From assembly GCF_016278365.1 (NCBI RefSeq), contig NZ_JADQBZ010000005.1, positions 62,001-126,000 on the forward strand: 64,000 nt of DNA. The letters run 5' to 3'. Below the pieces are notes generated by a model. That model did no database searches, was not told the origin of the DNA, and saw only the letters and a program-made list of their open reading frames with translations. Shown piece by piece: positions 25,469-33,718 of this stretch (position 1 is its first letter; each line of letters begins with the position of its first letter). Position numbers and translations under genes: made by a program. The stretch comes from Methanolobus sp. (GTDB lineage Archaea; Halobacteriota; Methanosarcinia; Methanosarcinales; Methanosarcinaceae).

Positions 25469-27472
25469 ATGGTCAACAGTAGTAATGAATACCAGTCTAC
25501 AGGCAATGCTTATTGCTCCACAGAACACGGTCCTCTTTATGTACTGGAAAGCAGGCTCCTTCCCGGAAAATTGGAACAGGCCAGGACTTTTTTCAATTCG
25601 TTGAACTTTCTCATACTTACAACAGATTGTGAACACAGGGTACTTTCTATGAACAGCATGGCTGAGAACCTGCTGGGCTATACGGTTGACGAACTTAATG
25701 GTAAGCACTGGATCAATGTGCTGGTTCACGAGAAATCCGTGGATCTGTTAAAAGATACATTTCTTGAAATTATCTCCGGGCACACTGTTATTACAGAATC
25801 TTTGCATTCCAGGGTAATCAGAAAGGATGCTTCGGAACTTTTGATATCCTGGAATGTCACATTAATGAAAGATGATGATGGTTCACCCACGGGTTTTATA
25901 CTTGCAGGCAGCGACATCTCCAGACAAAAAGCAATCGAACTGAATTACATACAAGAAAATGAAAGACTGCTATCCTATCTTCGCTCTGCCACATATGCGG
26001 TAATCTTCTCTGATCACTCTGGAAAAATATCTTTCTGGAATAAAGCGGCAACTGCTCTTTTTGGCTACGGGGAAGCCGAGATACTTGGTGAGCCTCTTAC
26101 GGTCATTATGCCAAAGTGTTACAAAAAAGCACATGAGGGATGGGATCAGATAATTTCCATCGGTAAATCACCCGTGATGGGCAGGATCTTTGAAGCTTCA
26201 GGCCTCAGGAAGGATGGAAGTGAGTTCCCTCTTGAGATTGCCGCCAGTACTACTAGGATGAATGGCAAGGTCTTCCACGGCGCTTTCCTGAATGATATTT
26301 CCAAACGTAAGATGAAAGAACGCCTGACTACCATTTCCAAGAACAAATATCGCATGATCTTCCAGAAATCCCCTCTGGGTATCTTCCATTTTGACGAGAA
26401 AGGGGTTATTACGCAATGCAATGAGAAATTCGTAAAGATAGTCGGTGCTGCTCATGAAAATGTTATAAGCACAATTATAAACTTCAACATGCTGGAATCC
26501 TTTAAAGATGAAGCTATGGTGAGGTGTATAAAACAGGTGCTTTCAGGAATACCGGCCAGGTATGAAGATGATTTCATATCTCCTTTCTCTGACAAGGTTG
26601 TGCCTATAAAGGCGGAGTTCAGTCCTGTTATATCTGAAGAAGGCAAGCGCATGGGTGGTGTGTGCGTTGTTGAGGATTTCACAGAGCGTAAAAATGCAGA
26701 AAAAGCCCTGAGCAAGTATGCAGAAGATCTTGCAAAGGCAAATACCGAGTTAAAGTCCCTCGACCGTATGAAGGATGAGTTCCTTTCCAATCTTCGGCAC
26801 GAACTGAAAACCCCTCTCATTCCAATACGCGGATACAGTGAGTTAATGGCCGAAGGTGATCTTGGTGAGCTTAACGAGCGTCAGAAAGATGCTATGGAAA
26901 AGGTGCTTCTAAGCTCTGAGAGATTAAAAAGGCTTATAGACTCTCTTCTGTATGTCAGCATTACTGAAGGTGGCAATGCTGAGTATACATTTGTTCTTCT
27001 TCGGGTGGCAGAGATCCTTGAATCTGCAATATGTGACCGTTCACCGGAGATGATAAGTAAGGGTCATACGATTAAGAAGGATCTTCCTCGTGACCTTCCT
27101 CTGATAGAAGGTGACCTCGAATGCTTAACTGATGTATTTGTGAATATAATCGATAATGCTATCAAGTTCACACCTTCGGGAGGGAATATTAGTATTTCTG
27201 CAATTGTGGAAGATGGCAACATACATGTTCAGATAGCTGATGACGGGATTGGTATCGAAGAGGCAAATATGCCAAAGATATTCACTCGCTTCTACCAGGT
27301 GGATGGCTCATCAACACGTAAATATGGAGGCAACGGGCTTGGCCTCTATATATGCAAAAAGATAGTTGAAGCCCATAAAGGCAGTATCCGGTTGGAGAGC
27401 ATCCGGAATAAAGGCACTACAATTCATGTATACCTTCCAGTGACTCCTATTCCTTCAGGTTCTCCTCTCTGA
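25469..27472 (+). CDS. PAS-domain sensor histidine kinase
   Basis: A cytoplasmic sensor kinase of 667 residues without clear transmembrane helices. Three PAS domains lie at about 45-160, 170-290 and 300-415 (seen in TTDCEHRVLSMNSMAENLLGY, FSDHSGKISFWNKAATALFGY, FHFDEKGVITQCNEKFVKIVG). The dimerisation/phosphoacceptor helix contains FLSNLRHELKTPLIPIRGY, with His the phosphorylated residue. The ATPase carries the N box (NIIDNAIKFTPSGG), G1 (ADDGIGIE) and G2 (GGNGLGLYI). GGGGTG upstream of ATG 25469 sets the start. No response regulator is adjacent, as is common for methanogen kinases. Its 3' end overlaps the convergent toroid-protein gene by 26 bases. Confidence 0.94.
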   Translation: MVNSSNEYQSTGNAYCSTEHGPLYVLESRLLPGKLEQARTFFNSLNFLILTTDCEHRVLSMNSMAENLLGYTVDELNGKHWINVLVHEKSVDLLKDTFLEIISGHTVITESLHSRVIRKDASELLISWNVTLMKDDDGSPTGFILAGSDISRQKAIELNYIQENERLLSYLRSATYAVIFSDHSGKISFWNKAATALFGYGEAEILGEPLTVIMPKCYKKAHEGWDQIISIGKSPVMGRIFEASGLRKDGSEFPLEIAASTTRMNGKVFHGAFLNDISKRKMKERLTTISKNKYRMIFQKSPLGIFHFDEKGVITQCNEKFVKIVGAAHENVISTIINFNMLESFKDEAMVRCIKQVLSGIPARYEDDFISPFSDKVVPIKAEFSPVISEEGKRMGGVCVVEDFTERKNAEKALSKYAEDLAKANTELKSLDRMKDEFLSNLRHELKTPLIPIRGYSELMAEGDLGELNERQKDAMEKVLLSSERLKRLIDSLLYVSITEGGNAEYTFVLLRVAEILESAICDRSPEMISKGHTIKKDLPRDLPLIEGDLECLTDVFVNIIDNAIKFTPSGGNISISAIVEDGNIHVQIADDGIGIEEANMPKIFTRFYQVDGSSTRKYGGNGLGLYICKKIVEAHKGSIRLESIRNKGTTIHVYLPVTPIPSGSPL

Positions 27473-28166
27473 AGTAAGCAAGAGTTATCAAAGACAGGGA
27501 CGTCGCAGTAATGTCTCCTGTGCCTTTCCCCCATGACCCATTTGCATTCCTGCCGGAAATGAGCCACAGTTTCGCTTCTTCCAGCTGTCGGGAGTATCCT
27601 GCAAGCAGCAAAGCCTGCATGACCAGGTTACTTGTGGCGATAGGTCCCCATGCTTCTCCTATGGTATGCCGGGAAAGCAGCCATCCTGCACGCTCCTTTA
27701 TGAATTCCTTCCAGTCGGGAGTATCATTGTCTTCCAATCTCCCCTGCGATATCAGAGCTTGCAGTATAAGGGCTGTTGTTCCGGGATGTTCCCAGGCTGG
27801 TCCATAGGTGTCAACCAACCATGAGCATCCTCTCTCGTTCGCTATTCCCATATCTGCAAGGGTGATAAGTGCATAGGCTGTGTCGTACACTTCTTCATTC
27901 CATGAGTTGCCTTTCTGCTTCGACAGTATCCATGCGCTCACATCGGGGTAAACAATGCCAATAGCTGCAAGAGCTGAAGCTGCCCTGGCTGTATCTCTCA
28001 GGGAATGATTCCATGAATCTCCGGTTTTCAACCTTATCAGCCTTGGTACCAGGTCGCTCTTCATATCCCAGAGGTGGCATGCAAGCATGGCGCGTGAAAG
28101 TTCCTTCACCTCATGGATGTTCCTGGAAAGGAGCCAGTTAAAGGATATCTCACTTTTGAAGTACAT
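27447..28166 (-). CDS. Terpenoid-cyclase/prenyltransferase-like alpha-alpha toroid protein
   Basis: A 239-residue protein built from repeated helical pairs typical of the alpha6/alpha6 toroid of squalene-hopene cyclases and protein prenyltransferase beta subunits. Repeats of the type GDSWNHSLRDTARAASALAAIG, GNSWNEEVYDTAYALITLADMG, GPAWEHPGTTALILQALIS, GEAWGPIATSNLVMQALLLAG and GSWGKGTGDITATSLSLITLAYF are plain (each about 45-50 residues). There is no DXDD cyclase acid motif and only half the length of a true cyclase. No signal peptide is seen. A TATA-like aataaata about 27 bases before the ATG suggests a leaderless mRNA. The function is unknown; a binding scaffold is as likely as an enzyme. 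Confidence 0.78.
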   Translation of the reverse strand: MYFKSEISFNWLLSRNIHEVKELSRAMLACHLWDMKSDLVPRLIRLKTGDSWNHSLRDTARAASALAAIGIVYPDVSAWILSKQKGNSWNEEVYDTAYALITLADMGIANERGCSWLVDTYGPAWEHPGTTALILQALISQGRLEDNDTPDWKEFIKERAGWLLSRHTIGEAWGPIATSNLVMQALLLAGYSRQLEEAKLWLISGRNANGSWGKGTGDITATSLSLITLAYFREENLKE

Positions 28167-28257
28167 ATCGGCATAGATGCCAGCCAGTTATTTATTGTTT
28201 TGCAGGAGACCATATGTATAAAACAGGAAATAAGGGGGAGATATTCTCTCCCTCATA

Positions 28258-29091
28258 TTATTGTTTGAAATTTTCCACACTGTCAACAATGCGGTTAAAT
28301 TCCCTGAACCATTCTAAGTCTGAATCACCTTCAAGATGTACTCTGCCGTTATCTTCCATTGTCGCTACTGCTGGGTCAATTGGCAGTTCTCCCAATACTG
28401 GTACATTGAAATCTGCTGCGGCCTTTTCGACGCCTCCGGTTCCATAGATGTCGATCTTCTCATTGCAGTGGGGACATTTCATACCGCTCATATTCTCCAC
28501 GATGCCAATGACCGGGACCTTGAGCATGCTGGCAAAGGTGAGTGATTTCCTTACGCTGAGCAAGGCCACATCCTGTGGGGTTGTCACAACCACCGCACCG
28601 TCAAGTTTCTCTATCAGCTGGGCAATGCTCAGGGGCTCGTCTCCAGTTCCGGGGGGCAGGTCAATGAAAAGGTAATCCAGTTTGCCCCATGAGACTTCCT
28701 GCAGGAACTGCTTAATGGCTCCCATCTTTGCAGGTCCTCTCCATATAATGGGGGAGTCCCTGTCTTCTACAAGGAGCGCTATTGACATAACACTCAGATT
28801 TTCAGTAACCTGTATCGGGACTATGCCATTTTCATCAACGCTGGGTTTTTGGTCTTCGATACCAAACATCTTGGGGATACTGGGTCCATGTATATCCGCA
28901 TCAAGAAGGCCTACCTTATATCCACGATCTGCAAGGCGCGCAGCAAGGTTGGCGGCAACAGTGCTTTTGCCTACGCCTCCTTTTCCACTCATGACCATTA
29001 TCTTCTTTTTGATCGACCTCATCTGTTTTATAAGCCTGGATTCCTGTGGTTTCTGTAACAGGTCCTGGGGGCTCTGTATTGTTTGTGCCAT
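28258..29091 (-). CDS. Mrp/NBP35-type Fe-S cluster carrier ATPase
   Basis: A 277-residue deviant-Walker P-loop ATPase that binds and delivers Fe-S clusters. The P-loop is MSGKGGVGKSTVAANLA (about 35-51). The switch region DADIHGPSIPKMFGIE and the CxxC cluster site GMKCPHCNEKI (about 205) are in place. AGAGGT lies before the ATG. In methanogens it is assumed to serve the many Fe-S enzymes. The next genes upstream are a DUF134 protein and UppP on the same strand, with no obvious link. Confidence 0.94.
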   Translation of the reverse strand: MAQTIQSPQDLLQKPQESRLIKQMRSIKKKIMVMSGKGGVGKSTVAANLAARLADRGYKVGLLDADIHGPSIPKMFGIEDQKPSVDENGIVPIQVTENLSVMSIALLVEDRDSPIIWRGPAKMGAIKQFLQEVSWGKLDYLFIDLPPGTGDEPLSIAQLIEKLDGAVVVTTPQDVALLSVRKSLTFASMLKVPVIGIVENMSGMKCPHCNEKIDIYGTGGVEKAAADFNVPVLGELPIDPAVATMEDNGRVHLEGDSDLEWFREFNRIVDSVENFKQ

Positions 29092-29181
29092 TTGGTAACC
29101 TCTTTGATGATTATATGATTGGTATTAGATGCTAAGTATAAATTCTTCTGGAATGCAATATATGAACCGGAAGCAGTGCTA

Positions 29182-29490
29182 CTATTCACCTGTATGGATG
29201 TAGCTGCCACCTGATATCTCGATCGCCTTTCCCGTTGTCAGCGCTAAAGCCACTTTTTTCCTTGCGCTCTGCAGATCTTCCCAAAATGCCCGCCTTGAAA
29301 TGCCCATCCTGAAAGCTGCTTCTTCCTGCAATGCTCCTTCCAGATCCACAAGTCTTAACGCTTCCAGTTCTTCAACTGCAAGAGCTACAGTTTCAAGTTC
29401 ACTTAACGGTACTCCCCTCGGTTTGAAATAAAGTACTTCCGGAGAGCACTCTACTCTTCTTGGGGATTTTGGTCTCCCTCTGCATTTCAT
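29182..29490 (-). CDS. DUF134 (UPF0251) helix-turn-helix protein
   Basis: A small basic protein of 102 residues of the UPF0251 family. It has the [22 protein letters not shown] (first part) segment and a sigma-70-region-4-like helix-turn-helix ([27 protein letters not shown]). It is probably a DNA-binding regulator. I use ATG 29490, one codon inside a possible GTG start. No strong ribosome site is visible for either. It lies upstream of mrp on the same strand, about 90 bases away, and could regulate it. Confidence 0.88.
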   Translation of the reverse strand: MKCRGRPKSPRRVECSPEVLYFKPRGVPLSELETVALAVEELEALRLVDLEGALQEEAAFRMGISRRAFWEDLQSARKKVALALTTGKAIEISGGSYIHTGE

Positions 29491-29576
29491 CACTTATATT
29501 CATGGATATTCCAATATTTATTATTTGCCGGTAAGGTTCATATATTTCTTCCCAAATGGGTATATTTTAGGAAAAT

Positions 29577-30377
29577 TCAGATGAAGTATGCAAATAAAGT
29601 TATTATTCCAAGCGCTATGCAGAATTTACCAAAATCAAATTTCTGTGCTATCTTTATGAATAGATCGATCGTAATGAGTCCAAAAAAGAAGGCAAAGAGC
29701 ATTGCAACTACTGCGTTCAGGTCAATTGTCAACATTCCCATGGCTGCTATGCCTATGTCTGCCACGAGGACTGCGGGTATACTCATGAGGAAGCTCAGCT
29801 TAACAGCATCCACGGCATGGAAATTTCTCAAAAGCAATGATGAGACTGTAATGCCGGACCTGCTGATGCCTGGCAGTGCGGCGAAGCCTTGTGCTATCCC
29901 GGTTACCAGTGAATCACTGAATGTAGGTGCTTCTTTTTTGAGCCCCTTTCCAAGGGCTGTTTTTTGCAGAATGCCCGTGAATATTAGCAGCAATCCTATA
30001 AATGCGGTTGCTATCTTACCTGAGAACTCTGTAAGGCCCGTGGCAAATATCACAAGCGGGAGGCCTACAATTCCGGTTAACAGCGTTGAGATCGTCAGGA
30101 AACTTATGACTGCATGACCTTCTTCCTTGCGGGAGCCCATACTCCGGATATAATGGGGTATATTTTCCAGAATGCCTTTAATATCTTTTCGGAAATATAT
30201 CGATGCTGAAAGAAGGGTTCCTGTATGCAGCCATAAAGAGATAGGAAGGGCTTCACCAAGTGTCTTATCAAAAATATTTATCATCACAAGGGTAGTCATG
30301 CCCTCGCTGCTTATCGGAAGCCATTCGGCTATCCCCTGGACTGCTCCGACCACTACTGCCTCATAGAGTGTTAACAT
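29577..30377 (-). CDS. uppP: Undecaprenyl-diphosphatase-like UppP/BacA membrane phosphatase
   Basis: An integral membrane phosphatase of 266 residues. The two signature loops are intact: QGIAEWLPISSEGM (about 14-27, the Glu-rich active-site motif) and FAALPGISRSGITVSS (about 170, with the essential Ser/Arg). In bacteria it recycles undecaprenyl diphosphate. Archaea use polyprenyl (dolichyl-type) carriers, so here it likely dephosphorylates an archaeal lipid carrier for glycosylation of surface proteins, which is inference. The 3' end follows a spacer of about 85 bases after DUF134. Confidence 0.93.
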   Translation of the reverse strand: MLTLYEAVVVGAVQGIAEWLPISSEGMTTLVMINIFDKTLGEALPISLWLHTGTLLSASIYFRKDIKGILENIPHYIRSMGSRKEEGHAVISFLTISTLLTGIVGLPLVIFATGLTEFSGKIATAFIGLLLIFTGILQKTALGKGLKKEAPTFSDSLVTGIAQGFAALPGISRSGITVSSLLLRNFHAVDAVKLSFLMSIPAVLVADIGIAAMGMLTIDLNAVVAMLFAFFFGLITIDLFIKIAQKFDFGKFCIALGIITLFAYFI

Positions 30378-30531
30378 TCTGCTCTTATCTGATTTTTTTG
30401 TATATATATATTGGGTGGTCTTTATTGATTTATCTCATATGGGTGAAACTATATACTAATATTCACAAAATTATTCATAATACCTATCGTCAATTTCTAA
30501 ATCCTTTTAAATTAATCAGCAGTTAACATAA
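30378..30531. other. AT-rich spacer upstream of uppP
   Basis: No gene is seen. A TATA-like run (tatatata, near 30402-30410) on the uppP side would give a leader of a few bases for uppP. A plus-strand TATA-like ccttttaaatt at 30503-30512 points toward the candidate RNA that follows. Confidence 0.4.
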
Positions 30532-30680
30532 GGATCCTCTCAAGTAGGCGTATCATCAAGTAGAGTGACGGGCTGGGGAAAAATGCACCCCTATTTAAGG
30601 AATGCTCCGGTTTACAGGATTTGTGTGAGACATCCTATTCTGACTGGGCAGCAATATCTCGGGAGGTAATTTTTTGATTT
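30532..30680 (+). ncRNA. Candidate structured non-coding RNA
   Basis: A GC-richer island in an AT-rich 650-base spacer, with no credible ORF. A TATA-like element at 30503-30512 predicts a start near 30532. Visible foldings are CTGGGG...CACCCCT around 30573-30592, a nested pair AGGAT/ATCCT (near 30616-30635) inside CCGGT/ACTGG (near 30607-30646), and a direct repeat caagtag at 30541 and 30557. A T-rich stretch (ttttttgatttt) at 30669-30681 could end the transcript. I cannot assign it to a known RNA family. Confidence 0.35.
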
Positions 30681-30779
30681 TGGTTCTATTCTGTCAGTTT
30701 TTGGCAAATATAATTATAAATAGTTATAGAACTCGCAACTCTTTTATTGTAGTAGAACAGAACTTTATCTGGGATAGTT

Positions 30780-30959
30780 ATGTCACAATCGGCTAACAAG
30801 AGCTCAGGCGTCTTTGTGCATGCTTTGCAATCGATCCCTGATTATTCCGAAGTACTTGTGATGCTTTTGATATTAGCTTTGATGTCGATGTCTTCTGATG
30901 AGATTGCGGATTTCCTTTCATTGGTGCGCGAAGCATTCATTTATCCCGGATTTCCCTGA
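30780..30959 (+). CDS. Candidate small hydrophobic protein, 59 residues
   Basis: ATG 30780 opens a 59-codon frame ending at TGA 30957-30959. The product is polar at first (MSQSANKSSG), with a hydrophobic stretch EVLVMLLILALMSM and an amphipathic end. A TATA-like ttataaata near 30713 and GGGAT about six bases upstream of the ATG give modest support. It matches no family I know. It could be a single-pass membrane miniprotein or a chance ORF. Confidence 0.35.
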   Translation: MSQSANKSSGVFVHALQSIPDYSEVLVMLLILALMSMSSDEIADFLSLVREAFIYPGFP

Positions 30960-31027
30960 GTGTCCTCCTTTGTTATGTAGGAATGTCTCTATAAATATGT
31001 ATTAATATAAAAGAACATTTAATCTTA

Positions 31028-31393
31028 ATGGGACACTGTATGATAGTTGGGACAGAATCTTTAATGGAATGGGGGTCTCTGGGCCTTGGCCTTTTTGAAC
31101 TGTTCTTTGTTATGGTAGGCTTGGCGATGATCATTTATGGTGGCATTGTCTCTACTATTGAAATTCTTCTCCATGAGGTGCAGAGGGCCAACTATACTTA
31201 TGCGCACATCAGACACCATTTCACAGATAAGATATTGTTCGGCCTGGAGTTCCTGATTGCCGCAGATGTTATCCGGACTGTGCTGGATCCCTCTGTCGAG
31301 GAGATTCTGACTCTTGGTGCAGTCGTTCTGATACGGACTATAATGGCTTATTTTCTCAGTAAAGAGGTTGAAGAATACTCTTTCCAAGAGTAA
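31028..31393 (+). CDS. DUF1622 family membrane protein
   Basis: A 121-residue membrane protein of the DUF1622 family: GLFELFFVMVGLAMIIYGGI, then the conserved ...LHEVQRANYTYAHIRHHFTDKILFGLEFLIAADVIRTVL (two parts) and a last helix LGAVVLIRTIMAYFLSKEVEE. Three helices are predicted. The start could be ATG 31028 or ATG 31040; a TATA-like aatataaaag at 31003-31012 allows either as a near-leaderless transcript. The family function is unknown. Confidence 0.85.
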   Translation: MGHCMIVGTESLMEWGSLGLGLFELFFVMVGLAMIIYGGIVSTIEILLHEVQRANYTYAHIRHHFTDKILFGLEFLIAADVIRTVLDPSVEEILTLGAVVLIRTIMAYFLSKEVEEYSFQE

Positions 31394-31505
31394 CCTTTCA
31401 TCTATTCCCTGGCTTGTACAATACTTGGAGTGTATGCAAACTTAATCCTTCTTTTTGGCTGCAAATCCAAACAAATATATATGTCCTGTTTGTAATTCCA
31501 AATGC

Positions 31506-31928
31506 ATGCCGGATATCACAGGGCTTGAGCTTTCTCCAAAGAAAGTAGAGTATTTAAAATTCCTCTTTAAGAAAGGAGGACTTGTACGAACTACAGATAT
31601 CTCTACCCAGTTGCAGGTGGATCCTTCAACATCTACCAAGACTATCGTGGATCTTGCTGAGACCGGGCTTGTGGAGCATATACCCTACAGAGGTGTAAGA
31701 CTGACTGAAAAGGGCCTGAAGTATGCTGAATTCCTTGTCAATCGGCACAATATACTGAGCCTGATGCTTAGTCATTATGGTCTGTCCGCAGAGGAAGCAT
31801 GTCAGGAAACTTCTAGGTTCGAGTCCCTGGTTTCAAAAGCCGCAATAGATAAGATATGCACTTCTATGGGTCATCCTATGGCAAGCGTATGTGGAAAGAT
31901 ACGCCATGTGTCCTGTGGGGTTCCCTGA
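31506..31928 (+). CDS. DtxR/MntR-family metal-dependent transcriptional regulator
   Basis: A winged-helix regulator of about 140 residues (LELSPKKVEYLKFLFKKGG, then VRTTDISTQLQVDPSTSTKTIVDLAETGLVEHIPYRGVRLTEKG) followed by the metal-binding dimerisation domain (RHNILSLMLSHYGLSAEEAC...). It lies directly upstream of a Zn/Mn-type ABC operon and very probably controls it. A longer frame from TTG 31455 would add a Cys-rich segment. I choose ATG 31506 because a TATA box (aaatatat, 31473-31481) predicts transcription starting at about 31503, a leaderless start. It lacks the C-terminal SH3 domain of full DtxR. Confidence 0.85.
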   Translation: MPDITGLELSPKKVEYLKFLFKKGGLVRTTDISTQLQVDPSTSTKTIVDLAETGLVEHIPYRGVRLTEKGLKYAEFLVNRHNILSLMLSHYGLSAEEACQETSRFESLVSKAAIDKICTSMGHPMASVCGKIRHVSCGVP

Positions 31929-31937
31929 TTTATGCTC

Positions 31938-31963
31938 ATATGTTTGGTATGTGACCAACATAT
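31938..31963. promoter_or_regulatory. Inverted repeat, candidate metal-regulator operator
   Basis: ATATGTTTGGT and ACCAACATAT form a 26-base imperfect palindrome around a five-base centre; one arm has one extra T. It fills the spacer between the DtxR-family gene and the metal-transporter lipoprotein start at 31993. Repressors of this family bind such elements when loaded with metal. Confidence 0.5.
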
Positions 31964-31992
31964 TTGGTAGTATTGCTAAATGGAGGTATGAA

Positions 31993-32955
31993 ATGAATAA
32001 ATTAATTATGTTATTAGTAGTGTTCCTATCTTTAGGACTTGTAATCACGAGTGGTTGCGTTGACAATCAGGAAGTATCTGCCTCATCGGACAAACCGATA
32101 GTTGCTGTGAGCATCCTTCCGCAGGCCGAATTCGTGGAAAAGGTTGCCGGGGATCAGGTCCAGGTACTCGTTATGGTTCCCCCGGGTGCAGACCCTCATA
32201 CCTATGAGATCACCTCGGGACAGCTCAGGGACCTGAGTAAGGCTCAGATGTATGTGAAAGTAGGCTCAGGACTGGACTTTGAGAACGTATGGATGGACAG
32301 GCTGATTGCCCAGAATCCAGATATGTTGATAGTTGATTCGTCAAGCGGTATCAAGCTCAAGGCAATGGAGGCTCATTCCCATAATGATGAGGAACATGAC
32401 GAAGAAGGGCGTGATGAAGAAAATCACGATGAAGAAGATGAAGGTGGAGACCATGCAAATGAAACTGGCGGGAAAGATCCTCATATCTGGACATCTCCTA
32501 TGGAAGCAAAGATAATGGTCAACAATACCTATTCAGGTCTTGTGGAGATAGACCCGGATAACAGGGAGCTCTATGCTCAGAACCGGGATGCCTATCTTGC
32601 AGAACTGGATGCTGCAGACGCCATTATCAGAGAAACCCTCGCCGGGAAAGAGGGTAGCAGTTTCATGGTATATCACCCTTCCTGGGGCTATTTCGCAGAC
32701 GAGTATGGTCTTGTGGAGGTTTCCGTAGAGATGGAAGGTAAGGAGCCCAGTGCAAAGGATATGCAGCACCTGATAGATACGGCGAAGGAGAAAAATATTA
32801 CTGTAATATTCGTACAGCCTGGTTTCAGTGCCACAAGTGCTAAGTCTATAGCCTCTGAAATAAATGCAGAAGTAGTGGCTGTCGATCCCCTTGCAAAAGA
32901 TTATATAGATAACCTTGCAAAGGTATCCGAAGCGTTTGAAAAAGGATTGGCTTAA
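31993..32955 (+). CDS. Metal ABC transporter substrate-binding lipoprotein (ZnuA-like)
   Basis: An exported lipoprotein of 320 residues for Zn2+ or Mn2+ uptake. The lipobox is ITSGCVDN. The cluster A-I fold shows in VAVSILPQAEFVEKVAGDQVQVLVMVPPGADPHTYEI (first part), the metal His in PHTYE, KDPHIWTSP, and SFMVYHPSWGYFADEYGLVEV. A His/Asp/Glu-rich loop (about residues 125-160, NDEEHDEEGRDEENHDEED and so on) is typical of zinc-type proteins. GGAGGT lies five bases before ATG 31993, which decides the start against a longer frame from 31891. Its stop abuts the ATPase start. Confidence 0.9.
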   Translation: MNKLIMLLVVFLSLGLVITSGCVDNQEVSASSDKPIVAVSILPQAEFVEKVAGDQVQVLVMVPPGADPHTYEITSGQLRDLSKAQMYVKVGSGLDFENVWMDRLIAQNPDMLIVDSSSGIKLKAMEAHSHNDEEHDEEGRDEENHDEEDEGGDHANETGGKDPHIWTSPMEAKIMVNNTYSGLVEIDPDNRELYAQNRDAYLAELDAADAIIRETLAGKEGSSFMVYHPSWGYFADEYGLVEVSVEMEGKEPSAKDMQHLIDTAKEKNITVIFVQPGFSATSAKSIASEINAEVVAVDPLAKDYIDNLAKVSEAFEKGLA

Positions 32956-33705
32956 ATGGTTGAAGTGATCGATCTCAAGGATGTATGGGTAAGTTATGGC
33001 AACGTTCCTGTGCTTGAAGCAGTGGACCTTGTAGTTGAGGACCGGGATTTCCTTGCCATAATCGGCCCCAACGGAGGTGGCAAAAGCACCCTCCTCAAAG
33101 TTATCCTGGGATTGATCAAACCTGATCGTGGCTCGGTCAAACTTCTGGGGGACGATCCTAAAAGGACTCGCAAGTATGCGGGTTATGTGCCCCAGTATAT
33201 CTCTTCTAATCTCGATTTCCCCATCAGTGTATGGGAAGTTGTTCTCATGGGTTGCTTAGGGCATAAAGGTCCCTTCAGGGGATATAATGAAAGTGACAAG
33301 AGAGCTGCCTATGAATCCCTTGAAATAGTCGATATGCTTGATTACAGGGACCGCCAGATCGGTGAACTGTCGGGCGGACAGAAACAGAGGGTCTTTATCG
33401 CCCGGTCGCTTGTGACACATCCCAAATTGTTGATCCTGGACGAACCTTCAACCGGGATAGATTCAAAACGCCAGAAGGAGTTCTATGAGCTTCTTAACCG
33501 GCTTAAATCGGAAATTGCTATTCTTCTTGTCACTCACGACATGAGCGCTCTGTCGGTTTATGTTGACAAGGTCGCCTGTCTGAATCGAAGGCTGCACTAT
33601 CACAACTCAAAGGAATTGAGCCCTGCTGATCTTGAGGCGGCATACCAATGCCCGGTAGAGCTGATAGCGCATGGTGTTCCTCACAGGGTCTTGAAACTAC
33701 ATTGA
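32956..33705 (+). CDS. Metal ABC transporter ATP-binding protein (ZnuC-like)
   Basis: The 249-residue ATPase of the metal importer: Walker A GPNGGGKST, signature LSGGQKQRVFIARSL, Walker B LLILDEPSTGID and H-loop LVTHDMSAL. The ATG follows the lipoprotein stop with no gap, so the genes are translated together. The C-terminal extension resembles ZnuC/MntB ATPases (LNRRLHYHNSKELSPADLEAAY). Confidence 0.93.
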   Translation: MVEVIDLKDVWVSYGNVPVLEAVDLVVEDRDFLAIIGPNGGGKSTLLKVILGLIKPDRGSVKLLGDDPKRTRKYAGYVPQYISSNLDFPISVWEVVLMGCLGHKGPFRGYNESDKRAAYESLEIVDMLDYRDRQIGELSGGQKQRVFIARSLVTHPKLLILDEPSTGIDSKRQKEFYELLNRLKSEIAILLVTHDMSALSVYVDKVACLNRRLHYHNSKELSPADLEAAYQCPVELIAHGVPHRVLKLH

Positions 33706-33718
33706 GGGGAAACGTTCC

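Noticed and set aside
30573-30600. SAM riboswitch
   Set aside because: A gggctgggga stretch recalls conserved purine runs but the kink-turn and pseudoknot parts are absent and no methionine gene follows.
31455-31505. N-terminal Cys-rich extension (CPVCNSKC) of the DtxR-family regulator
   Set aside because: The TATA box lies inside this stretch and predicts a transcript beginning at the later ATG, so the extension is probably not translated.
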